A DNA stretch of 64,000 nucleotides from Pedobacter sp. Leaf170 (GTDB lineage: Bacteria; Bacteroidota; Bacteroidia; Sphingobacteriales; Sphingobacteriaceae). The notes below the pieces were generated by a model. That model saw only the letters and a list, made by a program, of their open reading frames with translations. It had not been told where the DNA came from and made no database searches. The stretch covers positions 834,858 through 898,857 of the forward strand of contig NZ_CAKLBP010000001.1 in the NCBI RefSeq assembly GCF_920984665.1, read 5' to 3'. This document shows, piece after piece, positions 55,807-64,000 of the stretch. The position numbers and the translations under genes are program-made. Each line of letters opens with the position of its first letter. Within the stretch, counting starts at the first letter, position 1.

Positions 55807-57940
55807 GTTCTTCTTGTGATTTATAAGCATCAAATAAGTTTTCAGGAGACACCATATGAAAACCAGAGTTGTATTTATTGTTCTGCTTGATGAGATAGGC
55901 CTGTCCCACTTTATCAATCATCCACTGATATTCTTCCAGATTGAGTTCTTTTTCTAGTAATGGAAAAAGTACCACCTGGGCAGAAAGGTTGGGATAAAAC
56001 TCACGGATAATATTTCTGGAGTGCGCCTTGTCGAACTTTTGTAACGGGGAATCAATGAATACAGGAAAGCTAATATTGGACTCATCCACTAATGCTTTCA
56101 ATAGTGCGGTGGCATAAAGCTGTTGTTCACCTTTGGATAACAATTCCTTATCAATAAAACGACCTTGATTATCAAAAAGTTCAATATCGATCAAATCGCC
56201 TTCAATTACTACGTTTACTCTGGTAACAAAGTCTGCTTTGTGCATCAGGCTGTTCAGTTCGGTAAAGATATTTTTTTCCAGTGAGCTTTTCTTTTTGACT
56301 TTTAGACGCAAGATAAACTCGTCGAGTTTTTTAATTAGTCTTTCCGCAGTCACGTCTTTTTCGCGGTCCACGTCTTCAACTTCGACTTTTTTACTCAATT
56401 CAGAAATCTGTCTGGAAATGCTCTGAGATTCATTATCCATCTGGGACTTGGCAGCCTGTAAGTTTTCGCGTTCAGTTTCCAAGGCCTTGATTTCCTCGTC
56501 TATGCGTTCTTTGGATTTGCGCAGATCGGCAATTACAGGATCTTTCCCTTTGGACTCTGCATCGCTGAGTTTGCGGTTTACGGTATAGAACACAGATTGC
56601 AGCCTTTTTTGATCATTCATCAGCGTCCTAAAGGTCTTGCTGTATGAATTGCGGAGCTGCTCGAGAACGGTAAAAAAGCGCTGTTGCTGATCTGGGGCAA
56701 AATTTAAAAGCATGTCTACCTTGGTTTCTTCCTTTGGCAGCAAATTAATTTTGACCAAAGCTAGTAGCTGTTCGGTCAATTCCTGGTCCAGTTGCTTCAG
56801 ACCTTTGCCGGATTTTATAGCCGCAGCAACCAGCTCATAGCGGCTCTCCAGGAGTGCAATGGCAGATGCGCTATTAGAATTTTCCAGCTCCAGCTGCGCT
56901 TTGACCTCCATCATTTTGGAGGCAAGCATGGCAAAGGGCGCAAGTTCTAAAAGGTCATTGAAACGACTACGTATTTTGACCAGGTCTGTAGAGAGGATAT
57001 TTTTTTCCTCACGAAGTCTTTTGAGCTCATCTAAGGTAATCGCACTCCCTTCCCTGATCAACTGCTCCTGATAACGATCAGATCCTACTTTTTTAATATG
57101 CAGCGATTCTGCAATTTCTTCAAGACGATCGTTTTTCAAGCTTAACAGACGCTGGTTTTGCTCCAGTTTTTTGCTGAGTTTATCCAGGGTTGCACGGTCG
57201 CTTTTAACCGCTGACTTTTCACGGATACGGAAACGCATCTGTTCCAAACTGGCCTTGAGATCGGTGTATTTTTTGATACCCAATACTTCGGCATAGGCCT
57301 GAGATAGATAACGCTTTTCTTCTGCGGTATTGATTTCGGCAAGCGATACAATTTTTTCGGCATCGAAGAAAAAGAACTTGGCGATTTCCTTGGGTAAAAT
57401 AAAGTCGTTGATGAAGATTTCAGGACCAGCTGTTTTGGTCAGTTCATTGGGCCTTCCGTCGATTAAAATCTCAATCTTTTCCTTATGATTGAGTATATTA
57501 TAGGTCCGCTTGATTTCTAGATCCCGGCACTGAACCGAAGGGATCATGAGGTTACTGAAACGCAACGCTACACTAAAAGAAGTGACCTCGTCTATCTGTT
57601 GCTGCAATTGCTCGCGCTGGATCATATTTAATCCCTCCAGACCGGTTTCGAGCTCCTTCTTTTTTTCAATCGCCTCTGCATAGCTCAACCTGTTCATGAG
57701 TTTTTCGCAGTAGCGTTTATAGCCTCCTGATTCGGAAATATCCTGGCGGTAACGATCGTCGACATCTACCATCAGTTTGCCGTAAAGCCCCCAAACTAGC
57801 GAAGTTAGGAAAGAGGTTTTCCCAAAACCGTTATTACCGGCCACAATGGTGATGTTGGCGTCCTGATCGAGCGAAAAATTCAGGGTATTGCTCCCTTTAT
57901 AGACCCTAAAGTTGGTCAGCTCTAATTGATTGATGAACAT
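55799..57940 (-). CDS. dndD: DndD, SMC/Rad50-like ATPase of DNA phosphorothioation
   Basis: A 713-residue ABC/SMC-type ATPase. Walker A GNNGFGKTS lies at residues 35-43. The middle third (about 225-530) is a long coiled coil rich in E, K, L and Q. The C-terminal LLSKGEQQLYATALLKALVD is the ABC signature region, and FPVFIDSPLQKFDKAHSRNI the Walker B/D-loop. DndD is thought to nick or open DNA so that sulfur can replace a non-bridging oxygen. Start ATG 57940, 2 bp after dndC. Confidence 0.92.
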   Translation of the reverse strand: MFINQLELTNFRVYKGSNTLNFSLDQDANITIVAGNNGFGKTSFLTSLVWGLYGKLMVDVDDRYRQDISESGGYKRYCEKLMNRLSYAEAIEKKKELETGLEGLNMIQREQLQQQIDEVTSFSVALRFSNLMIPSVQCRDLEIKRTYNILNHKEKIEILIDGRPNELTKTAGPEIFINDFILPKEIAKFFFFDAEKIVSLAEINTAEEKRYLSQAYAEVLGIKKYTDLKASLEQMRFRIREKSAVKSDRATLDKLSKKLEQNQRLLSLKNDRLEEIAESLHIKKVGSDRYQEQLIREGSAITLDELKRLREEKNILSTDLVKIRSRFNDLLELAPFAMLASKMMEVKAQLELENSNSASAIALLESRYELVAAAIKSGKGLKQLDQELTEQLLALVKINLLPKEETKVDMLLNFAPDQQQRFFTVLEQLRNSYSKTFRTLMNDQKRLQSVFYTVNRKLSDAESKGKDPVIADLRKSKERIDEEIKALETERENLQAAKSQMDNESQSISRQISELSKKVEVEDVDREKDVTAERLIKKLDEFILRLKVKKKSSLEKNIFTELNSLMHKADFVTRVNVVIEGDLIDIELFDNQGRFIDKELLSKGEQQLYATALLKALVDESNISFPVFIDSPLQKFDKAHSRNIIREFYPNLSAQVVLFPLLEKELNLEEYQWMIDKVGQAYLIKQNNKYNSGFHMVSPENLFDAYKSQEEHV

Positions 57941-57942
57941 CC

Positions 57943-59250
57943 TTATTTCCTCATTTTTACGTAACGGTCAATGTGGTTCTCCAGATCATTCTGAAGTCCG
58001 TATTTGCTGACTAAGATATATTTGGAGCGCTGAACTTCCAACATCTCATTGATGAGTTCAAAATCTTCTTCGTCATGGAAGATTTCTCTCAAGATCTCTT
58101 TTTCAAAAAGATCCTGCACATCGAAATCCTTTGCTTCCAACGCGGTTCCGTAAACGGAGTTGTAGATATCGGCAACGCTGAAACGGAAAAGAGAATCACG
58201 GTGCCAGGTGACCTGAATGCCTACCAGTTCCTGGGCGTTGATTAGGACGAGTTCCGGTTCGCTGCGCTGAACTTCCTTCTGGGCCTCTAGGAGAATGCGG
58301 AGCATGTTAGCTCTTTCTTCCTCGATATAAGGGCCCCAGGTGTTTTCATCTTCGATGTAGCTGCCGCGTCGTTTGGTGTCTCTAAGTTCCCTTTTGTTGC
58401 GGTTTTCTTGCAACATGTCCCTGAAGTCGGCCAAAGGCTCCATCCATTCCTCGCCATTATCGATAAGCGCAGCCATGGACTTATCTTTCTTCACGACCGT
58501 ACAAACCCAGCAGCCAAACCGACTATTACCACAGGAAGGTGTAGTGGTATCGATCACTAAAGGACAGTCTCCCCCACTAGCATTGCGGTAAAGCGTTACC
58601 AAATCGCGGTTGGTTCCTCCCCAACCAGGGTCGTTCTGTAACAGGTAGTGCCACACCTCATCAGTTTCCACGTCCTTTATCAACGCAAACACATAAGCGT
58701 TGGGCAATACGTGTTTACGAAGACGCTCTCCCTTGACTTCATATTTCTTAATGCTCTTGGCACGGTTTACGCTTTCAGCGCTCCGAGTACCGAGCAAAAT
58801 GATCACTTCCCCGATCTGGGATATTTTATTCTTGATGAATTCTGTGGTAGGGTTAATCTTAAGTCTTTCGGTACACCAACGGAAGGTATTATTTGGTGCT
58901 GGATATCCTTTACCGATGAGATTGACCCAAAAGCTTTCTTCAAGTCTGGGGGTTGTTTCATGAACCGTTAAGGGAATACCTTGACGTACCGCCTCTGTCT
59001 GAATTTTTTCAAGGGTAACGTGAATAAACTTGGCAATCTTTGGATTCTCTACCAAAGTGTCATTACAAACTACGTGGATTTGACGGGTGCGGAGCATGGG
59101 TTCAATCTTGGCGACTGTCGACCAAACTAGCTGCAGGAGCATGGTTGAATCTTTCCCCCCACTGAACCCAATTATCCAGGGCCGGTTGTCATCATCGGCC
59201 ATATACTGGTCGAAAACCTCGCTTTGTAAAAATTTTATATCTAGTGCCAT
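57943..59250 (-). CDS. dndC: DndC, PAPS-reductase-like sulfurtransferase
   Basis: A 435-residue protein. The ATP-pyrophosphatase P-loop SGGKDST lies at residues 30-36 after DDDNRPWIIGF. FRWCTERLKINPTTEFI and the iron-sulfur cysteines in TPSCGNSRFGCWVCTVV complete the DndC pattern. In known systems it activates the DNA backbone with ATP and passes sulfur from the cysteine desulfurase DndA or IscS. dndA is not in the window. ATG 59250 is chosen; an in-frame TTG lies 9 codons upstream. It is the first gene of the modification operon and diverges from the HNH gene. Confidence 0.93.
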   Translation of the reverse strand: MALDIKFLQSEVFDQYMADDDNRPWIIGFSGGKDSTMLLQLVWSTVAKIEPMLRTRQIHVVCNDTLVENPKIAKFIHVTLEKIQTEAVRQGIPLTVHETTPRLEESFWVNLIGKGYPAPNNTFRWCTERLKINPTTEFIKNKISQIGEVIILLGTRSAESVNRAKSIKKYEVKGERLRKHVLPNAYVFALIKDVETDEVWHYLLQNDPGWGGTNRDLVTLYRNASGGDCPLVIDTTTPSCGNSRFGCWVCTVVKKDKSMAALIDNGEEWMEPLADFRDMLQENRNKRELRDTKRRGSYIEDENTWGPYIEEERANMLRILLEAQKEVQRSEPELVLINAQELVGIQVTWHRDSLFRFSVADIYNSVYGTALEAKDFDVQDLFEKEILREIFHDEEDFELINEMLEVQRSKYILVSKYGLQNDLENHIDRYVKMRK

Positions 59251-59522
59251 AGGCTTAGCTGAAAAAGTATGCTGCAACCTTAATTTTTACATTCAAAATT
59301 TGGGTTCTGCAGAATGATACTAAAATAAAGGTATCAAACTAAAATGGATGCGTGAAACGGTTTTTATCCACAATTGAACAATTGTTCACAGGCGATTCTG
59401 TAGCTAAGGAAGTTAGCAAAAAATGTAAGTAAAATATTTACATTCGAATTAAAAATAGGAGACTTACCGCTTTATCTTTTTGTTTTTATACCTTCGGCAG
59501 GGATACGAAAATTTCAAGAATC
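59251..59522. promoter_or_regulatory. Shared divergent control region of dndC and the HNH gene
   Basis: A 272-bp AT-rich region separates the two divergent genes and must hold both promoters. It contains two inverted repeats: TGAACAATTGTTCA (59375-59388, perfect 14-bp palindrome) and AATGTAA-N9-TTACATT (59422-59428 and 59438-59444). No clear -33/-7 promoter pair of Bacteroidota type could be fixed by eye. Confidence 0.6.
59375..59388. promoter_or_regulatory. Perfect 14-bp palindrome, candidate operator
   Basis: TGAACAATTGTTCA is its own reverse complement. It lies 125 bp upstream of the dndC ATG and 134 bp upstream of the HNH ATG. The similarity of its core to the palindrome before xre (55273-55284) suggests that one regulator (XRE or DndB) controls both units. 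Confidence 0.55.
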
Positions 59523-60611
59523 ATGCAGCCCAATCTTCCAAATGATGAACGTCTTGCAGTAGAGCTGCTCGCAGCTTGTTTTTCAGAAACGACTAACTCC
59601 TATAAATTTTATTGGTTAATGGCAATTCTGGAAGAGCTCAATCTGGGCCATAGACGAATTGCGCATGCTGATCTCGCGCTTCGAATGATTTCGCTTGCCT
59701 GGTATCCATTGGATTATTTCAAGCTTTCCTTCGGGAAGCGGGATGGTTTTGTGATCCATGCAAAAATGATATCAGCAAATGTAATAATCGACAAGCGGGT
59801 CAATGCGCCAAGCATTTACCACCAGATCATAAGCCATTCGGATGAAAAAACAAAACAAGTTTTATTGAAGGGGCTACTCGAGCTCACCCGTTGGGTCCCC
59901 TACCGATTTATACGGCCATTTTTTTCAGCACAGTTAATGGGCTTGGGCGACGGTCACGTTAATGCCCGGATCAAGAAACTAGCTGCTGAACGACCGGGCT
60001 TTGCACCTTATCAATTTGACAAGAAGCATATTGTGGTCGATGAGGCCTGGGCGGAATATTTACAACGCCACCAGTATATGCTTATAGGTTTCACGCAATG
60101 GCACTTGCTCCGATTCTTACAGCGAAACAATTCAAATGTGATTGGCCTGAGCGAAAAGCTCTCTGCTCCGGGAATCAGAAAACTAGCAAACGCTAAGGTC
60201 TTCTGGTCATCTTTCTTAAAAGGTCGGTTAATCAAATGTATTTACTGCGGTGATTTGCTGCAGGAGTCTAGAATAAGCTTGGATCATTTTATTCCTTGGT
60301 CATATATCGCCCACGATCGGATCTGGAATATTATCCCGACCACTTCCAAAATAAATTCTGCGAAAGGCAATGCCCTGCCAGAACTGAAGGATTATTTTGA
60401 ACCTTACAGCAATATCCAGTTTAGCGCTTTTGACTACCAGCGTTCACAGAATAACCCAGAGTTGTTGGAAGATTATCACCAGCTCCTACAAACTGAAGCC
60501 TTAATGGAAGTCGATTATGCTTTTTTTAAAGAAAAACTCTTCCTCGAGGTCTCGACCCATCACCGAATTGCTTCGGCAATGGGTTTTTCCAAAAATTTTA
60601 GGGTAGCCTAA
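59523..60611 (+). CDS. HNH endonuclease, Dnd-associated
   Basis: A 362-residue protein. The C-terminal third has an HNH nuclease: CIYCGDLLQESRISLDHFIP (about 239-258) with the CxxC and the LDH of HNH, then WNIIPTTSKINSAKGNALPE, the N and final motif. The N-terminal 230 residues form a helical region I do not recognise. It diverges from dndC across a shared control region and ends 3 bp before the convergent DUF262 gene. The position suggests a role in phosphorothioation-linked defense, perhaps as a further restriction nuclease. Start ATG 59523. Confidence 0.82.
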   Translation: MQPNLPNDERLAVELLAACFSETTNSYKFYWLMAILEELNLGHRRIAHADLALRMISLAWYPLDYFKLSFGKRDGFVIHAKMISANVIIDKRVNAPSIYHQIISHSDEKTKQVLLKGLLELTRWVPYRFIRPFFSAQLMGLGDGHVNARIKKLAAERPGFAPYQFDKKHIVVDEAWAEYLQRHQYMLIGFTQWHLLRFLQRNNSNVIGLSEKLSAPGIRKLANAKVFWSSFLKGRLIKCIYCGDLLQESRISLDHFIPWSYIAHDRIWNIIPTTSKINSAKGNALPELKDYFEPYSNIQFSAFDYQRSQNNPELLEDYHQLLQTEALMEVDYAFFKEKLFLEVSTHHRIASAMGFSKNFRVA

Positions 60612-60614
60612 TGT

Positions 60615-62606
60615 TCATCGATTTTCAAATTCATCATCCTCAATCGCTTCCAGAACAGCTATCTCCGCATGCATTGGGTGCTGATCTCCCAAATAGTGCA
60701 AATCGAGTAAAGCAATCATTTTATCCCGGTGGTCAATTATCCTCTGTTCGTTCCACTGCTCACCGGCCGGATAACTGGCGAAGATTTCATAAGACTTTAG
60801 GGAATCGAATTGCCGTTTTCCCTCAAATTCGGCCCTTTTTACATTGACCTGTTTTCTGCCGTATTCAGAATTCTGCCTTACGCTTAGTAGCACCAAGTTA
60901 CCGAAGCTATCAAGATACTGCTTGTCCATTGGAAGGCGATCCTCGGGGCGCTGGGGAAAAGCATGCTCGATGGAATTTTTCGAGCTGATGCGGAACTTTT
61001 TGAAACGTTCATCATTTCTATCTTTAAAAACTTTCCATAACACGTACTCTGTTTTTTGGAACCAGTAGCGATAAAATCCAGTTCCCATAGGTCTTTTTAA
61101 GTAAGACGAGTCAAATTTTAATTCCCCGTCTAAAGAAGACAGGAGCAGAAAACTAACCTCCTTTCCGGTAAGGTTGGTTAAGGAAATTTGGTTATCAATT
61201 TTTTCCAGGATGGTCAGTACCTCAAAACTCGAGGGACCGGTCCGATCTTGCGGCAATTTGGCTAGATGGTGCAGCAAAGGGGTCAGCCAGTACTGACGCA
61301 AGTAATCTCCTGTAAAATAAAGAACGGACTGTAACATTTGCTGGGCAGACTTATCCATGATGTTCCGGGTGAAACTGTTTTTTTCATTTTTGCTTACCCG
61401 GCTGAGTTCCAAATATTCGTCTTTTGTATCCAGATCAGCGGTCCACTTGATCACGTACTTATCTAAAATGAACCTGATTTCCCAGAGCAGGGCAAAAAAT
61501 TGCTTGATCTCTTCCTGCGGGGCTGCACAAAGCGCTTCAAAAATCTCAATCAGTTTTGAGGGGTGAAAAACCGGTGCAAAGTCACGCCGGTTTTGCCTGA
61601 ATAAGTGGATCCGGTAAGTATGGATTAGCAGCTGACTGAAGGATATTACTGACCGACAAAAACCCAAAGTGTGCTGCTTTTCTTCCGCGCTGGCCACCGA
61701 TATTTCCACCGTGTACTGTCCGTAAAATATAGCACTAATGGTCGTTTTCTCGACAGTTTGCTGAATGTCATCCTCACTGGAAAGTAGAAAGCGTTGAGGG
61801 TCAAAAGTTGCGAACTGCGACTTATGAATACCTGCCCAATTGGAATGGATGAAAATTTTTCGGACGTTGCGTTCAAAATAATCTCCCATATTCTCACAAG
61901 CCTCCCAAATCTTACTGTAGAGTACTTTTTGTGAGAGTTTGGAGAGGAGTTTGCTTTTCAAGATGTCGCTCTGTTCGAGCTGGATACCAGAACTGTTTAT
62001 AGTAGCAAAGAGCTTGTTCAAGTCTACCTGGTCTGGGGCTATGTTTTCAACCATGATGAGTTGATCCAATAGAAAATTTCCAAAGGCGGGTAGATTTAGT
62101 CCGATACCCTGGAGCTCTTCAATTCTCGAGCGGATGGTTGACAGTCCAGCTGTAATATGTTCGAGATAGGGGCGCGATTTAAGGTCAGCCGAGGAGTACT
62201 TGATAGCAGCTTCCACTGGAAATTCGGCCAGTAACTCAAAATAGTCGCGTACCTCTTTTCTAATCTCGAAATCGATTCTTAGTGCCTTCCCTAATTTTAA
62301 AAACGCCCTAATGTCGCTTTGTATATCCATTCCGTGAAAGACCGCTGCAACCATCCACAGAGTTGTAAAACGCTGTTGCCCGTCAATGAGCTCATAGGTT
62401 TGTGCACGTTTTTCGGTAAGTACCGTTCCGATAAAATAGGGTGTACCCGGATCCTTTAAAAATGCTTCCTGTGCATCTGAGAGTAGTTTCTCGATCTGTT
62501 CGACCCCCCAGACATAGGGACGTTGGTAGGTTGGGATCAAAAAACTGCGCTCGCTAAGTGAACGAATGCTGATCAGTTGGCTCAGGAATTTATTTTGGTC
62601 TGCCAT
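60615..62606 (-). CDS. DUF262-DUF1524 protein (GmrSD/SspE-like nuclease)
   Basis: A 663-residue protein. The N-terminal DUF262 domain has IPTYQRPYVWGVEQIEKLL (about 24-42) and DGQQRFTTLWM (from residue 75), the ParB-like NTPase motif. The C-terminal DUF1524 domain has NSIEHAFPQRPEDR followed by YLDSFGNLVLLSVRQNSEYG, the HNH-type EHxxPQ...GNLxLL...N pattern. GmrSD cuts modified phage DNA, and SspE of the phosphorothioation-linked Ssp system has the same two domains. Its 5' end overlaps the next DUF262 gene by 25 nt, so the two are co-expressed. Domain call firm; PT-dependence is inference. Confidence 0.88.
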   Translation of the reverse strand: MADQNKFLSQLISIRSLSERSFLIPTYQRPYVWGVEQIEKLLSDAQEAFLKDPGTPYFIGTVLTEKRAQTYELIDGQQRFTTLWMVAAVFHGMDIQSDIRAFLKLGKALRIDFEIRKEVRDYFELLAEFPVEAAIKYSSADLKSRPYLEHITAGLSTIRSRIEELQGIGLNLPAFGNFLLDQLIMVENIAPDQVDLNKLFATINSSGIQLEQSDILKSKLLSKLSQKVLYSKIWEACENMGDYFERNVRKIFIHSNWAGIHKSQFATFDPQRFLLSSEDDIQQTVEKTTISAIFYGQYTVEISVASAEEKQHTLGFCRSVISFSQLLIHTYRIHLFRQNRRDFAPVFHPSKLIEIFEALCAAPQEEIKQFFALLWEIRFILDKYVIKWTADLDTKDEYLELSRVSKNEKNSFTRNIMDKSAQQMLQSVLYFTGDYLRQYWLTPLLHHLAKLPQDRTGPSSFEVLTILEKIDNQISLTNLTGKEVSFLLLSSLDGELKFDSSYLKRPMGTGFYRYWFQKTEYVLWKVFKDRNDERFKKFRISSKNSIEHAFPQRPEDRLPMDKQYLDSFGNLVLLSVRQNSEYGRKQVNVKRAEFEGKRQFDSLKSYEIFASYPAGEQWNEQRIIDHRDKMIALLDLHYLGDQHPMHAEIAVLEAIEDDEFENR

Positions 62607-64000
62607 TTTATTGCTTTGATAAGAGTGCTGTCAAAATCTGTTGTCTTAATGGTATGTTTGTCGAATTGGTCAAAATATTGGCCTAGCATTAGAATGTACC
62701 TGCCTTTCACGTTGTTGGGACCGCAGTTTGCCTCGTTGAATTGGTAAGTTTGATTTTCGAGGAATTCAATGAGCTCATCTGCGCTGAAAGCATGCAAGAT
62801 ACGGTCTAAAATTTTGCTTTCACGGGCAAATCGGTAAACACCATCTTCACGAACGGTCCGTTCATTGGATACGCGCATGGCGTAAATGTATCGGAAGCAC
62901 CACAGTGAAAAAGGGAAAAGGTCTTGATAACCAAACCGGCTGACAAAAACGACGATGACTAGCCTGAAAAGGTCTTGGAGAAATGCCGTTCCATTCTCTC
63001 CATTGATAATGATTTTGCTAAAATGGGTGAACCTGGCGTCGATGCGATGGTTTTCCATTCCGCTAAACAACTCCTGATAGAGTTTTAGATAGCCCTGGAG
63101 ATAATTCATAAAGTTCCGCCCATCATAAAGGGGCTGGCGTACAGCTGCCAAGTTGCTTAAGTACCTCATTTGTTCTCCGTGCAAATTTTTGGTGATTTCG
63201 ACGGTGAGGAATGATTTATCGGTTTCGTTATGCAGGGTGTTTTCAGTAAACTCCTCTACAACTTTTTCTTTTATCTGCACAGCATCCCGATACGAAGGAA
63301 ACTCTCTCCTTTCTAGAAAATTCCAAAAACGTGCTTTAGCAAGCATCGAGATCATATGGGAAACTAAACCAATATCATGAGATTCCCACCTGGTGGCGCT
63401 GCTGTTCATTAATGTGGCTGGACGGATGGACCTGAGGTGGTGAGACTTGATGATATCCGCACCTGAAAGGCGCTTTCCACCGGTATTCTGTGTCTCAAAA
63501 AAAGTATAAGCCAAATCTTCACTGGTGGTGACGACTAGAGTGACGTTTATTTTTTCAAGATCAAAGCCCTTGACGGAAATCTGAGCAGCATCAATAAGCT
63601 TACGGAGCATGGAGATATTCTGTTGGATATTCAATATACTCACAGGTGATTCATATGCAATTCCATCAGAGACGGGATTGTCGGCAAATTGTTGCAGGAT
63701 CAGCAAGCTAGTTATTCGTTGTTGACCATCGATAATATTGAGTTTATCGCCTTTTTGATGCAGGATTAAACTGCCTAAGTAGTAATCGGGCATATTTGGC
63801 TTTACCAATTGGGCATGCTCCTTCAAATCCTTTAACAAGCGGAGCATTTGTTTTTTGCCCCACACATATGGACGCTGGTATTCTGGAATTTGGAGCTGTC
63901 CGTATATACGGGTATCTCTTATTGGAATCGCTGTAGCCTGGAGCAGTTCTTTAACAGAACAGCTGGCCACCTCTAATCCGGGAAGTCGTTTTAGTGACAT
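62582..64000 (-). CDS. DUF262 protein (GmrS-like), start at window edge
   Basis: A 472-residue protein whose ATG is at the last base of the window, so a start further upstream is possible. It has IPEYQRPYVWGKKQMLRLLK (about 38-57), DGQQRITSLLIL (91-102), and TQNTGGKRLSGADIIKSHHL, all DUF262 motifs. No DUF1524/HNH domain is visible at the C-terminus. It is paired and overlapping with the larger DUF262-DUF1524 protein, so the two probably form one complex, with this one as a sensor or GTPase-like subunit. Function by analogy only. Confidence 0.83.
   Translation of the reverse strand: MSLKRLPGLEVASCSVKELLQATAIPIRDTRIYGQLQIPEYQRPYVWGKKQMLRLLKDLKEHAQLVKPNMPDYYLGSLILHQKGDKLNIIDGQQRITSLLILQQFADNPVSDGIAYESPVSILNIQQNISMLRKLIDAAQISVKGFDLEKINVTLVVTTSEDLAYTFFETQNTGGKRLSGADIIKSHHLRSIRPATLMNSSATRWESHDIGLVSHMISMLAKARFWNFLERREFPSYRDAVQIKEKVVEEFTENTLHNETDKSFLTVEITKNLHGEQMRYLSNLAAVRQPLYDGRNFMNYLQGYLKLYQELFSGMENHRIDARFTHFSKIIINGENGTAFLQDLFRLVIVVFVSRFGYQDLFPFSLWCFRYIYAMRVSNERTVREDGVYRFARESKILDRILHAFSADELIEFLENQTYQFNEANCGPNNVKGRYILMLGQYFDQFDKHTIKTTDFDSTLIKAIKWQTKINS

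Noticed and set aside
55408..55917. Longer DndE with an extra N-terminus
   Set aside because: The added residues lie within the dndD coding sequence and do not match DndE; ATG 55806 fits the family start.

Overview
The window looks like a chromosomal segment of a Bacteroidota bacterium, most likely Sphingobacteriaceae (Pedobacter-like). The clues are the AT-rich coding style, the many TTG starts without a clear Shine-Dalgarno, an exosortase inside a glycan locus, and Bacteroidota-style dispersed repeats (TTCGACAAGCTCAGGATGACA and CCCTCT-CCTTGA-AGAGGG). No tRNA or rRNA gene and no CRISPR array was recognised.

Region 1 (1-34.6 kb, all + strand) is a large surface-polysaccharide locus. It opens with the tail of an asparagine synthase and holds an ABC exporter pair (wzm at 2105, wzt at 4651). 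Around these lie about fifteen glycosyltransferases (GT2, GT4, GT10 and less certain ones), two acyltransferase-3 membrane proteins, an FAD-dependent oxidoreductase, a Gfo/Idh-SDR fusion, two FkbM methyltransferases, a Wzy-like polymerase, an exosortase and a NodU-type carbamoyltransferase. The genes are tightly packed and often overlap, so they are probably co-transcribed in long units. The locus carries scars: a 15-codon remnant of a wzt start, an S23-type pseudogene, repeat arrays, and a GT4 gene interrupted in frame by repeat DNA.

Region 2 (34.6-44.8 kb) is a mosaic accessory stretch: an AAA ATPase pseudogene, two genes resembling DUF3945-type mobile-element cargo, a strongly structured ~100-nt element, a small XRE regulator, a compact cassette (SRA-HNH nuclease, Nudix hydrolase, winged-helix/HNH protein), a frameshifted helical protein, and a secreted papain-like protease next to a lipoprotein.

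Region 3 (44.8-64 kb, mostly - strand, visibly richer in GC) is a DNA phosphorothioation modification-restriction island. dndC-dndD-dndE form the modification operon and end at a good terminator. A second - strand unit reads xre-dptF-dptG-dptH-(four-helix membrane protein)-dndB. An HNH nuclease gene diverges from dndC, and two overlapping DUF262 proteins, one with a DUF1524 nuclease domain, end convergently with it. DndA is absent from the window, so sulfur would have to come from a cysteine desulfurase encoded elsewhere. The candidates for undescribed biology are the unusual Dnd layout with its membrane protein and shared palindromic operators, the SRA-HNH/Nudix/HNH cassette, and the structured element at 37.2 kb.
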